Source: Aquiflexum lacus
GTDB lineage: Bacteria > Bacteroidota > Bacteroidia > Cytophagales > Cyclobacteriaceae
Length of the DNA: 64,000 bases
NCBI RefSeq assembly: GCF_015476655.1
Contig: NZ_JABFHF010000020.1
Location: forward strand, 1 to 64,000
Direction: 5' to 3'
Part shown: positions 9,099-17,499 of the stretch, piece by piece
Position numbering within the stretch: position 1 is the first letter of the stretch
Layout: every line of letters begins with the position of its first letter
Program-made: the position numbers and the translations under genes
The notes under the pieces: model-generated
Databases searched by the model: none
Seen by the model: the letters and a program-made list of their open reading frames with translations, nothing else
What the model was told of the DNA's origin: nothing

Positions 9099-9962
9099 TT
9101 ATCTGGAAAGTTTATTTCTGACTTCCTTTTCAACAATTGCATTGACATTGTTGATCAATCTTAAGTATTTGAGTGGAGTCATTCCCACAAACTCCTTAAA
9201 ATCCTTATATAAATGAGGTTTGTCAGCGTAGCCGAACTGAACTGCAAAATCCAAAATATCCGCAGCGGGTACCGCATCCAAAGCCTGTAAAAGGAAATTG
9301 AACCTCGTAATCCTACAAAATAGCTTTGGGGAAATCCCTATCACATTTTTAAAATGGAGCTGAAAAGTCCTGTTGTTGATGCCTAGATTTTCGACCAAAG
9401 ACTCAAGATTAACTATTCCTTTTTTCATATGGATTTGATGGATAACAGAAGGGATAAATTCAGAAATTTTTTTCTTGGGCATGGAAATGAAATGATCAAT
9501 GAGGTATTTATTGACCTGTTCCAAGCAAGATTCAATTTCGGTATGTGTTTCAAATAAATTTCTTAGCTTTTTGTGTAATTCAGATAGTCCCAATCTATCA
9601 AGTCGCATAACCCGATCCGTCATCTGTACCGCAGGACCATCCAAAAAATGAAAAAGTCCGATAGGTGTAAATACGATAACAAAAAAATCAAACCGACCCT
9701 GTATTTCGGAAACACCCAATTTGCTCATTTGTCCAAATAGGAAAGGAACAAATTTTTCGAAATATATTTTCGAGGTTTTGTCCGGATACATGAGATATGA
9801 ATTGGGATTGATTTCCAAAGGGATAGTTATCGCAGCTGTGCCTTTGGGTGTATAGAATTGATTTGCAGATTTATCAAATTGATTTATCGCATAAAAATAG
9901 CCACTGATATACGCTGAAAGGGACTCGTCAGGCTTAAATGAAACAATCTTATTCATATTCAA
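9099..9962 (-). CDS. AraC-family transcriptional regulator
   Basis: 287 residues. An N-terminal beta-rich sensor-like domain of about 150 residues resembles the AraC N-terminal families common in Bacteroidetes (GRFDFFVIVFTPIGLFHFL). The C-terminal pair of helix-turn-helix motifs (about 170-270) includes LVENLGINNRTFQLHFKNVIG and the signature AVQFGYADKPHLYKDFKEFVGMTP. Start taken at the first ATG; a second Met is two codons in. Same orientation as the Crp gene, 87 bp apart, perhaps a regulatory island. Ligand unknown. Confidence 0.88.
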   Translation of the reverse strand: MNMNKIVSFKPDESLSAYISGYFYAINQFDKSANQFYTPKGTAAITIPLEINPNSYLMYPDKTSKIYFEKFVPFLFGQMSKLGVSEIQGRFDFFVIVFTPIGLFHFLDGPAVQMTDRVMRLDRLGLSELHKKLRNLFETHTEIESCLEQVNKYLIDHFISMPKKKISEFIPSVIHQIHMKKGIVNLESLVENLGINNRTFQLHFKNVIGISPKLFCRITRFNFLLQALDAVPAADILDFAVQFGYADKPHLYKDFKEFVGMTPLKYLRLINNVNAIVEKEVRNKLSR

Positions 9963-10270
9963 AAACTTACCTCAATAATACTAAAACTAAAATAGAAAAT
10001 TACTGCAAAAAATAAATATTTATTCTTTAAAAGTTTACAAATATTGTTCCTGCAAAATGGTAATGAAATCTACTTTTCACTGACCGTATTCTACCTAAAG
10101 TGAATCCCTATTCAAAAGATTGCATTGCTACAAAAAGGTGTACAATATTATACGCCGGCGAATACCTACACCTGGTCTTTGAATAAGTGCTGCATTCCAA
10201 TCTTTGCAGGTCCAATGATTTTTCTCTATCAAAATTCAATTTTTTAAGCAATTTATTATTTTCCAATCCC

Positions 10271-10312
10271 CAAAAAACAACCCCCTCCAGATCTCTCCGG
10301 AAGGGGTTGTCC
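10271..10312 (-). terminator. Intrinsic terminator of the HYR gene
   Basis: Perfect 8-bp outer stem ACAACCCC (10277-10284) with GGGGTTGT (10303-10310) around an imperfect inner part; read on the minus strand it is followed by TTTTTT. It begins 22 bp after the stop at 10334. Confidence 0.85.
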
Positions 10313-10333
10313 AATTTTCAAAGCCAAAAACTG

Positions 10334-13300
10334 TTATTCTTCTTTGACCAGTCTACCAGTCATCACCTCATTGCCGGACTGTACCACGACCTGGTACATG
10401 CCCGAACTCAGGCCTTTCAGGTCAACGTTGCGGACAAAGCTGCCCTCCTGATGTCCCTGTTCTTCGTACACGAGCCTGCCTGCGGTATCGAATATCCTGA
10501 TACCCACTGTTCCCGCGCCTGATAGTTGGACAAGGATATTGGTTTCCTGTTTGGCTGGATTAGGATAGATCAGGATTTCTCCCGGAGGAAGCTCTCTGTG
10601 CAAGGTGATCTCCCTGCTGATGGTCTGTCCGGCCCTGTCGGTGCTGTGGACGGTGACGGTCATCTCTGCATCAGGGGTTCCAGTTCCTCTCCAGACCAGC
10701 ACGTTCTTCTCGATATAGAAGTTGGGATGCTCGTCCATGCTGTAGGTATGGATATTGTCAACAGGATCCAAGGTGTTCAGGCTGCCGATGATCTCGCCGT
10801 TCCTTACTTTGGTGGAAACCTTGTTCCTGCTGATCATAATATCCTCCGCAAGCGGTTTGTCCAGTACGATCACAGGGATATCCAGCGATACGTTCCAACC
10901 TTCGAAGCCTTCGTTCTCCACGGATGCCGTTATCCTGTACAGGCCGGGTCTCAGCGGATCGTAATCGTTCATCTGCCAGTTTATCCTACTGATGTATTCA
11001 GGATCACTGCCTTCCTCGAAGACGATGCCCTCGCTTATAGCTTTGTCGAACGGCGTATTCCATGGAACTATCAGCATATCGGAAAGCTCCTGCTCCCCTG
11101 TCGTCCTGCCGTTTTTGTTCGGCACTTTGCATTTGAAGACCAGCAGGTTGAACTTGAACTTGTCGGTTGCCTTATTGCCCGAAGCATCTTTGGCCTCGAA
11201 TTCCACAAAGCTGTTCTCAGGTTTCCTGAACTTGGTTCCGGGTTCAGGACACTGATGAAGCTCAAAGCCGCAGTTGTCGGATGCTTCCACCCTGTCCCTG
11301 AAGTCAGGCATGGTAAAGGTGTCCCCTTTTCTCATCATCCAGACAAAGGCGCTCTTCTCAACTTTGATTTTTGGTTTGCTTTCATCCACTACAATCACCT
11401 TGAATTCTACTTCGTCCCTGTTGCCTTTGGCATCTTTGGCTATGAGCTTGACGCTGTTCTCTCCTAAATCCTCACAGGTAAAGTCGCACTTGCTCAGGTC
11501 GAGTATCAGGGTACCACAGGATGCTGTTGAACCGTCATCGGCCATATCAGGGTTAAGTCTTGCCTTGCCCTGACTGTTGAGTTTCAGTGTCACCACAGGT
11601 TTGGCTTTGGCAGTCACTTCACATGCTCCTTCGGTAAGATTGACTGTAACACGCTGCCTGGCGGTACATTCGTTGCCGCTGCCGTCGATGACCGTCCAGG
11701 TCACTGTGGTAGTTCCAATAGGGAATATCGCAGGGGCATTGTTCCTCAACTCGGCAATGCTGCAGTTGTCGGATGTTTCCGGTTCACCAAGATCAACCTC
11801 GGAGGAAGAGATTCCGCCGCTTGTTGCGCTCAGTACCAGATTGGCAGGGGCCTTGATATCCGGTAGTTCCCTGTCCCTGACCGTTACCTTCTGTACCGCA
11901 GTGGCCGAATTGCCGCTTCTGTCTGTTACCGTCCAGGTGACAATGGTCTCACCTAGCGTGAAGGATGTAGGGGCATCATTGCTCAGTCCGCCATCAGGAA
12001 TGTCTCCCGTAAAGGTGGCTATGCCAAGATCCACATTGTTTGCTTCACAGATTCCCTTGTCGGTATCCACCAGGATATCGGCAGGAGCAGTGACTGTCGG
12101 AAGATCCGTTTCTGTATCCGCAGGAAGTACGGTCACTGTCTGTGTATCCCTTGCCGTATTGCCGCTGTCGTCGCTTACCAACCAGGTAACAATGGTGGTT
12201 CCTATCGGGAAGGACGTCGGTGCATCGTTGGTTACTTCTGCCACACCACAGTTGTCTGAAGTTGTCGGGGTTCCGAGTTCCACATCAGTGGCGGATTCCT
12301 GACCCGGTTGCAATTGTATGGTGATGTTGGCAGGGGCGGTGATGACAGGTGCTTCGTTGTCTTCTACGGTTACGGTCTGCACCACTTCTTCCGCTTCGTT
12401 GCCCAAAGCATCGGTTGCTGTCCAGGTGATCTGGGTATTGCCCACAGGATATGGTGCATCGAGGGCAAGGCCATCGCTTCTGTTACCTGTTGCTGTTGGT
12501 GTGTCGCAGTTATCGCTTACTGCCGGAGCTGATATTTCAATTTCAGCTTCACAGGTTCTCATGTCTGTTGACCGGGTGATATCGGAGACAGCTGCAATTA
12601 CAGGTTTCTCGTTGTCTTCAACGGTCACGGTCTGTTGGGCGGTGGCTGTGCTGCCGTTGCCGTCAATCACGGTCCATGTGACAATAGTTGCTCCTATCGG
12701 GAAGCTTTCTGGTGCATCGTTGCTGATGCCGTCAGATGGGATGTCCTCACCGGTCACTATTGGTTTACCGAGTTCAATGCCTGAGACCCCACAGGTGCCG
12801 GGGTCATTGTTGACCGTTATGGCAGGTGGTGCGATGATGATAGGCAGGATTTCTCTGGTCACTGTTACTGTCTGATTAGCTGTTGCTGTATTGCCGTTGA
12901 CGTCGGTCACTGTCCAAATCACTGTTGTAGGGCCTACAGGGAAAGTTGCAGGGGCATCATTGCTGACATCTTCCACTCCGCAGTTATCGGAAGTTGTTGG
13001 GGTTCCGAGTTCCACATCATTGGCGAAATCTTCACTTTCCTCTATCTGTATGCTGATGTTGGAAGGAGCGGCAATTTCTGGTGCTTCGGTATCCTCAACG
13101 GTCACGATCTGTACCACTTCCTCCGCCTCATTGCCGGAGGCATCGGAAGCTGCCCAGGTGATCTGGGTTGAGCCCACAGGATAAGGTGCATCTAGTTCTA
13201 GCCCGTCGCTTCTTGTACCTGTTGCTATTGGACTGTCACAATTATCGCTTACTGCCGGTGCTGTTATTTCAATATCCGCTTCACAGGTTCCTGAATCGTT

Positions 13301-15922
13301 GGACCGGATGATTTCGGAGACAGCTGCAATGACAGGGTTCTCCCTGTCCTCAACGGTCACGGTCTGTTCTGCGGTGGCTGTGTTGCCGTTACCGTCGGTT
13401 ACAGTCCAGATGACGATTGTCCTGCCGATAGTGAAGATGGAAGGTGCATCATTTGTAATGCCGTCAGCGGGGATGTCCTCTCCTGTTACCTCCGGAGTTC
13501 CAAGTGAAACTCCTGTGGCTTCGCAACTTCCTTCGTTTGTTGCAACTGTGATATCAGCAGGAGCAGAAATAGTTGGGAGAACTTCCTGTGTTACTGTCAC
13601 AGTCTGTTCTGCCGTTGCTGTATTGCCGCTGTCATCGGTCACGGTCCATATTACTGTAGTTGGTCCTACAGGGAAAGTTTCCGGTGCGTCATTGCTGACA
13701 TCTTCCACCCCACAGTTGTCGGACGTTGTCGGAGTCCCAAGTTCCACATCAGAGGCTGAGTTCTCGTTTTCCCCGATCTGAATGCTGATGTTGGCAGGGG
13801 CAGTAATGACAGGTGCTTGGTTGTCTTCTACAATGACATTGAAGCTTCTTGAGGTTAGATTTCCGGTTGCATCGATAGCAGTCCATGTCACAACCGTTGT
13901 GCCCAATGGGAATTCTTCAGGAGCATCGTTGGTCAGGGAAGCAATGCCGCAATTATCGGTTGCCACAGGTGGAGTCAGGGTTACTCCTGTTGCCGAACAG
14001 GCATCCGTATCGGTGCTGATTTCCAAGTCAGGAATTTCAGGGATTGCAGGTGCCTCTGTATCGACTGCTGTGAGAACCACCGGATCAGAAACAGCACTGC
14101 AGCCGTTTTCGTCGGTTGTTGTGACTGTATATTCGCCAGGACCAACTTCCACCGTTTGAGTTGTAGCCCCATTGCTCCACAGGTAACTTTCAGCTTCATT
14201 GGTACTGAGTAACACGATTCCTCCAGGACAGGTCTCGGTTTCATCGGCAAAGATGACCGGGGCAATTGTATTTTCGCACGGATCGGCAGTTTTGGTCAAT
14301 ATAACAGCATTGGAAGTGGTTTCGATGCTGTAGCCATCCGGTAGATTGATTGTACTGAAGTTGCCACTGATGGCACCAGAACTGAGTTCCACAATGGTGT
14401 ACGACCCACCTGGAACACTGCCGATTTCAGATACACTGAGTGTACCGGCCAAGGTAAGTGCTCCGGCCCTAGACAGTTGGTCGTGACCTGTACCTGGACC
14501 GGAATTGTCCTGAATTTCGATTTCAAGGGTGCTGTTTGATGAAAGCGGCTGCAATCCATTGATTGCCAAAATTCCGGTTGGAAGTCCGGGTTCTATAATT
14601 CCTTGATTGTTAAATACAGAATTGAAGGTTAGGCCTCCAATACCTGTAATTGTTCCGGTATTATTATATGTTAAAGTTATGTTAGCTAAAACAGAACCGC
14701 TTTTTCTTGTTGTTCCAGCATTGTTAAAGGTCCCGGTCCCCCCGTTGTTCGTAATAAACCTGTTACCCTCTCCCGAGATGTTGAAGTCCCCGTTGTTGTT
14801 GACCGTGAAACTGCTGCTGAAAAACACCGAACCTTCCGGCCAGTTGACGGTCCCGTTATTGTTGAGGATGCCCGGTGAGGTGGCAAAAATCTTATTGCTG
14901 ACCGTTTGAAGGTTAAGTACACCCCCTGAGCTTATATCAATGGTACCAGGGCCACTTACCGTGCCGCTGTTCCAGTTCCAGATTCCGCCGATGGCAAACG
15001 TCCTTCCGTCTGCCACCACTAGGCTTGCTGCCTGGGTAAACACAATGCCGCTGCCAAAACTGACATCCGTGTTGATGTTGGTCGTGCCTGAGGTCTGAAT
15101 ATAAAGCCCAGTTCCCGACAGTCCCGAACCCTCGTTGAAGTTGAAGGTTACTGTATTAACTAAGCTCACTCCTGCCGTAAAGGAAATATCTTCTGCATTG
15201 TTGAACGTTCCGTTGTTCTGAACTGTGCCCTGGTTAAGATTGAATGAGGAACCGGAAAGGTTGTTGAAAGTCAGATTCAGGTTGGTTGTAGTGGATCCGT
15301 TTTTCGTTATGGTCCCGCTATTGTTAAAGGTCCCGGTCCCCCCGTTGTTCGTAATAAACCTGTTACCCTCTCCCGAGATGTTGAAGTCCCCGTTGTTGTT
15401 GACCGTGAAACTGCTGCTGAAAAACACCGAACCTTCCGGCCAGTTGACGGTCCCGTTATTGTTGAGGATGCCCGGTGAGGTGGCAAAAATCTTATTGCTG
15501 ACCGTTTGAAGGTTAAGTACACCCCCTGAGCTTATATCAATGGTACCAGGGCCACTTACCGTGCCGCTGTTCCAGTTCCAGATTCCATTAATTATTAAAT
15601 CCTCCCCTGCACCATCAGCTACATTGAGGATGCCACTTAATACAAGAGATCCACCTGCTTCAACCACAGTCTGGTCAATGGTCCTTGTATCGCTTATTGT
15701 AATTGTATGGCCATTCCGGATGGTGATGTCTTCATCTGCAGATGAAGGCACGGAAGTAGCTGCAATCCAAGCACTGCCATCAAACCGCTCCCAGGTTGCT
15801 GTTGCATTCCAATTGCCAGTTTGGACAGTTCGGTAGGCGTTTAACACCTGTGATTGTGCTGAAGCAATGGTAAAGGCACATAAAGTAATAAGGGTCAGTA
15901 AAAATCGTATAGTTTTCATCAT
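10334..15922 (-). CDS. Giant secreted HYR-repeat protein with T9SS type A sorting domain
   Basis: 1862 residues. Signal peptide 1-23 (ending IASAQ); beta-helix-like Gly/Asn-rich region about 30-560, with an exact internal duplication (residues about 113-200 and 313-400); a short Ig-like unit (SYLWSNGATTQTVEVGPGEY); ten HYR domains about 615-1425, each with a DNCG- or NDAP-type core and a WTVTD strand; Ig/cadherin-like modules about 1430-1770; and a C-terminal T9SS sorting domain (about 1780-1862) with ILIYPNPAKQETNI and a GMYQVVV-type strand. This predicts export across the outer membrane by the type IX system with surface attachment or release. Ligand unknown. Start may be either of two consecutive Met codons. 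A terminator follows. Confidence 0.95.
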   Translation of the reverse strand: MMKTIRFLLTLITLCAFTIASAQSQVLNAYRTVQTGNWNATATWERFDGSAWIAATSVPSSADEDITIRNGHTITISDTRTIDQTVVEAGGSLVLSGILNVADGAGEDLIINGIWNWNSGTVSGPGTIDISSGGVLNLQTVSNKIFATSPGILNNNGTVNWPEGSVFFSSSFTVNNNGDFNISGEGNRFITNNGGTGTFNNSGTITKNGSTTTNLNLTFNNLSGSSFNLNQGTVQNNGTFNNAEDISFTAGVSLVNTVTFNFNEGSGLSGTGLYIQTSGTTNINTDVSFGSGIVFTQAASLVVADGRTFAIGGIWNWNSGTVSGPGTIDISSGGVLNLQTVSNKIFATSPGILNNNGTVNWPEGSVFFSSSFTVNNNGDFNISGEGNRFITNNGGTGTFNNAGTTRKSGSVLANITLTYNNTGTITGIGGLTFNSVFNNQGIIEPGLPTGILAINGLQPLSSNSTLEIEIQDNSGPGTGHDQLSRAGALTLAGTLSVSEIGSVPGGSYTIVELSSGAISGNFSTINLPDGYSIETTSNAVILTKTADPCENTIAPVIFADETETCPGGIVLLSTNEAESYLWSNGATTQTVEVGPGEYTVTTTDENGCSAVSDPVVLTAVDTEAPAIPEIPDLEISTDTDACSATGVTLTPPVATDNCGIASLTNDAPEEFPLGTTVVTWTAIDATGNLTSRSFNVIVEDNQAPVITAPANISIQIGENENSASDVELGTPTTSDNCGVEDVSNDAPETFPVGPTTVIWTVTDDSGNTATAEQTVTVTQEVLPTISAPADITVATNEGSCEATGVSLGTPEVTGEDIPADGITNDAPSIFTIGRTIVIWTVTDGNGNTATAEQTVTVEDRENPVIAAVSEIIRSNDSGTCEADIEITAPAVSDNCDSPIATGTRSDGLELDAPYPVGSTQITWAASDASGNEAEEVVQIVTVEDTEAPEIAAPSNISIQIEESEDFANDVELGTPTTSDNCGVEDVSNDAPATFPVGPTTVIWTVTDVNGNTATANQTVTVTREILPIIIAPPAITVNNDPGTCGVSGIELGKPIVTGEDIPSDGISNDAPESFPIGATIVTWTVIDGNGSTATAQQTVTVEDNEKPVIAAVSDITRSTDMRTCEAEIEISAPAVSDNCDTPTATGNRSDGLALDAPYPVGNTQITWTATDALGNEAEEVVQTVTVEDNEAPVITAPANITIQLQPGQESATDVELGTPTTSDNCGVAEVTNDAPTSFPIGTTIVTWLVSDDSGNTARDTQTVTVLPADTETDLPTVTAPADILVDTDKGICEANNVDLGIATFTGDIPDGGLSNDAPTSFTLGETIVTWTVTDRSGNSATAVQKVTVRDRELPDIKAPANLVLSATSGGISSSEVDLGEPETSDNCSIAELRNNAPAIFPIGTTTVTWTVIDGSGNECTARQRVTVNLTEGACEVTAKAKPVVTLKLNSQGKARLNPDMADDGSTASCGTLILDLSKCDFTCEDLGENSVKLIAKDAKGNRDEVEFKVIVVDESKPKIKVEKSAFVWMMRKGDTFTMPDFRDRVEASDNCGFELHQCPEPGTKFRKPENSFVEFEAKDASGNKATDKFKFNLLVFKCKVPNKNGRTTGEQELSDMLIVPWNTPFDKAISEGIVFEEGSDPEYISRINWQMNDYDPLRPGLYRITASVENEGFEGWNVSLDIPVIVLDKPLAEDIMISRNKVSTKVRNGEIIGSLNTLDPVDNIHTYSMDEHPNFYIEKNVLVWRGTGTPDAEMTVTVHSTDRAGQTISREITLHRELPPGEILIYPNPAKQETNILVQLSGAGTVGIRIFDTAGRLVYEEQGHQEGSFVRNVDLKGLSSGMYQVVVQSGNEVMTGRLVKEE
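14721..14986 (-). repeat. Exact 266-bp direct repeat, copy 1 (period 600 bp)
   Basis: Line-by-line comparison shows identity with 15321-15586 at an offset of exactly 600 bp (200 codons); flanking sequence diverges abruptly on both sides. It encodes the segment from GIWNWNSGTVSG to GGTGTFNN. Absolute identity suggests recent duplication or gene conversion. Confidence 0.95.
15321..15586 (-). repeat. Exact 266-bp direct repeat, copy 2
   Basis: Partner of 14721-14986. The two copies bracket a diverged ~334-bp segment, so recombination between them would remove or add exactly 200 codons in frame. Confidence 0.95.
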
Positions 15923-15972
15923 AAAATTGGTTTTAAAACATATAAATTTGGTATAAAAAGAGACGGAGTACC

Positions 15973-15990
15973 ATAGCTAAATCTAGCTAT
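15973..15990. promoter_or_regulatory. Perfect 7-4-7 inverted repeat upstream of the HYR gene
   Basis: ATAGCTA-AATC-TAGCTAT, centred about 60 bp upstream of the start codon at 15922. It has the size and symmetry of a dimeric regulator operator. No cognate regulator can be named. Confidence 0.45.
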
Positions 15991-16169
15991 CCAATTGATT
16001 TTTAGGTTTTTGATTTCGGAGAATATCCGATCTGATAGAAATCAAAAATCTTGAATTGTTCTATTTTAGAATAGCGTGAGCGGAGAGGTTCACTTGGGCG
16101 AAGACATCCTTTCACCTTGGTCCGAAAAAGGTCTTGAAATATATTATATCACCTGCTAGATTTGATTAA

Positions 16170-16244
16170 ATGATTGAAAATATCCGGCAGAAGGGTTTGC
16201 GTTTATTTTGGAAAAAAGGTGGTAGGTCGAAATTGTTTATGTAG
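16170..16244 (+). pseudogene. Truncated HigB-type toxin start (24 codons)
   Basis: From the ATG at 16170 the reading is MIENIRQKGLRLFWKKGG, resembling the conserved N-terminus of HigB/RelE-like killer toxins (typically MIxSFxxKGLxxFF), then a stop at 16242 after only 24 codons, where about 92 are expected. The HigA antitoxin gene follows 40 bp later, as in intact higBA operons. The bulk of the toxin gene appears deleted. Identification rests on one short motif plus context. Confidence 0.6.
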
Positions 16245-16284
16245 ATTACCATTAATAGTAGATTCCATTAATAAAGATAAGAAA

Positions 16285-16599
16285 ATGGAGAACCAAGGCA
16301 CGCCACCGGCACATCCGGGAGAAGTATTAAAGGGTCTATACCTTGATCCTATGAACAAGTCGATTACCCATGCCGCCGAAGACTTAGGCGTATCCCGCCG
16401 CACACTATCTATGCTAGTAAATGGGCACTTGGGTGTGAGTGCGGAAATGGCATTGAGTTTGAGCAAGGCACTTGGAACCACACCAGAGTCATGGCTGAAC
16501 ATACAGCAGAGCTTCGATTTGTGGGAAGCACGTCAAAAAATAAAGAATATCCGTGTCAATATAATGTACAAGCCTGACGAACAAGTAAAGGCCGGCTAA
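16285..16599 (+). CDS. higA: HigA-family antitoxin (XRE helix-turn-helix), solitary
   Basis: 104 residues from the ATG at 16285 (MENQGTPPAHPGEVLKG). The PPAHPGEVLK start, the helix-turn-helix ITHAAEDLGVSRRTLSMLVNG and the C-terminal TTPESWLNIQQSFDLW are hallmarks of the HigA/VapI antitoxin family. An upstream in-frame extension to 16174 is open but would overlap the toxin remnant; the internal ATG fits family length. HigA normally neutralises HigB and represses the operon. With only a truncated toxin upstream it may be a leftover repressor or an anti-addiction factor (inference). Confidence 0.88.
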   Translation: MENQGTPPAHPGEVLKGLYLDPMNKSITHAAEDLGVSRRTLSMLVNGHLGVSAEMALSLSKALGTTPESWLNIQQSFDLWEARQKIKNIRVNIMYKPDEQVKAG

Positions 16600-16630
16600 G
16601 TAAAAAAACTTCTTTTCTTCCAGCCCTTAA

Positions 16631-16693
16631 AACCTTCGAGGTCAAAAAAAGACCTCAAAGGTTCACTGGGCAGCCCCCTTACCTTTGCGCCTT
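16631..16693. repeat. Hairpin repeat, copy 1 (stem plus GC-rich tail)
   Basis: AACCTTCGAGGTC (16631-16643) pairs with GACCTCAAAGGTT (16651-16663) with one C/A mismatch and a 7-A loop. It is followed by a tail CACTGGGCAGCCCCC and TACCTTTGCGCCTT shared with copy 2. Confidence 0.85.
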
Positions 16694-16778
16694 AGCGACT
16701 TTGCGGGAACCCTAACAAACAATAAAATTGCGGGCCAATTTTTTCAATTATCTCCTCTTACCATCTTTCAACCCTCAA

Positions 16779-16843
16779 AACTTTCGAGTACACCGCGGCG
16801 CACTCAAAAGTTCACTGGGCAGCCCCCCTACCTTTGCGCCTTC
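16779..16843. repeat. Hairpin repeat, copy 2
   Basis: AACTTTCGAGT (16779-16789) pairs with ACTCAAAAGTT (16802-16812), with the C/A mismatch at the same stem position as copy 1, then the same GC-rich tail to 16843. Compared with copy 1 a C-G pair has become T-A, a compensatory change. It lies just before the 3' end of the response regulator gene. Confidence 0.85.
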
Positions 16844-16857
16844 GCGGGAAACCCTTT

Positions 16858-17490
16858 TCACAACAACCTCTTCTTATACGCCAGCGCCACTGCCTCTCCA
16901 AGTGAGTGCACATGGAGCTTTTCGTAAATCTTCTTGACATGGTTGTTGACTGTGAAGTAGCTGATGCCTAATTCATCGGCAATCATTTTGTAACTAAGTC
17001 CTTCAGCGAGTTTTTTGAGGACTTCGGATTCTTTGGGTGTCAGTTGGTAATCTTCTTGTTTCTCTTTGGGGATTTCCCCGAAATAACGCATGACCTTTAG
17101 GGCAATGGAAGGACTCATGCTTGCTCCGCCTTTATTGACTTCGTCTATGCTTTGGGTGATTTGGGAGACGGAAGCGGATTTGAGGATATAGCCTTCTGCC
17201 CCGGCCTGAAGTGCGGCAAAAACCTTTTCATCATCATCAAAGGAAGTCTGTACTATGATCTTGATATATGGTGCGTATTGTTTGGCTATTTTGATCCCAT
17301 CAATTCCATTGACCACAGGCATTTCCAGGTCCATGAGGATGATGTCCGGTCGGCTTTCATCTATGTCTTTTTTGATAGTTGCACAGTTTTGAAAGGATCC
17401 CACCCATTCCAATTCGGGTACCAAACCGATCAAAGCCTGCAAACTCTCCCTGCGGGCTGAATTATCGTCATATATGGCTACCCGTATCAT
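16858..17490 (-). CDS. NarL/LuxR-family response regulator (partner of propeller kinase)
   Basis: 210 residues. Receiver domain with D8/D9, phospho-acceptor D54 (IILMDLEMPVVNGIDG) and the lysine in GYILKSAS; GerE helix-turn-helix about 145-205 (LTPKESEVLKKLAEGLSY, then GISYFTVNNHVKKIYEKL). The start is 9 bp downstream of the stop of the sensor kinase at 17500-20511, so they form a standard two-gene operon. It differs from the other two LuxR-type regulators in the window (KIYEKL versus NIFRKL in the recognition region), which predicts a different DNA target. Confidence 0.93.
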   Translation of the reverse strand: MIRVAIYDDNSARRESLQALIGLVPELEWVGSFQNCATIKKDIDESRPDIILMDLEMPVVNGIDGIKIAKQYAPYIKIIVQTSFDDDEKVFAALQAGAEGYILKSASVSQITQSIDEVNKGGASMSPSIALKVMRYFGEIPKEKQEDYQLTPKESEVLKKLAEGLSYKMIADELGISYFTVNNHVKKIYEKLHVHSLGEAVALAYKKRLL

Positions 17491-17499
17491 GGTTTAAAG

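Noticed and set aside
10526-15836. Long open frames on the plus strand opposite the HYR gene (for example 10526-11467, 11577-12302)
   Set aside because: They are antisense to a well-supported protein with clear domains and arise because its Thr/Val/Gly-rich codons avoid stops on the other strand. Their translations are low-complexity Ser/Val/Thr repeats.
16685-16937. Frames over the hairpin repeats at 16.6-16.9 kb
   Set aside because: They cross the two hairpin copies and overlap the 3' end of a response regulator on the other strand; composition is not protein-like.
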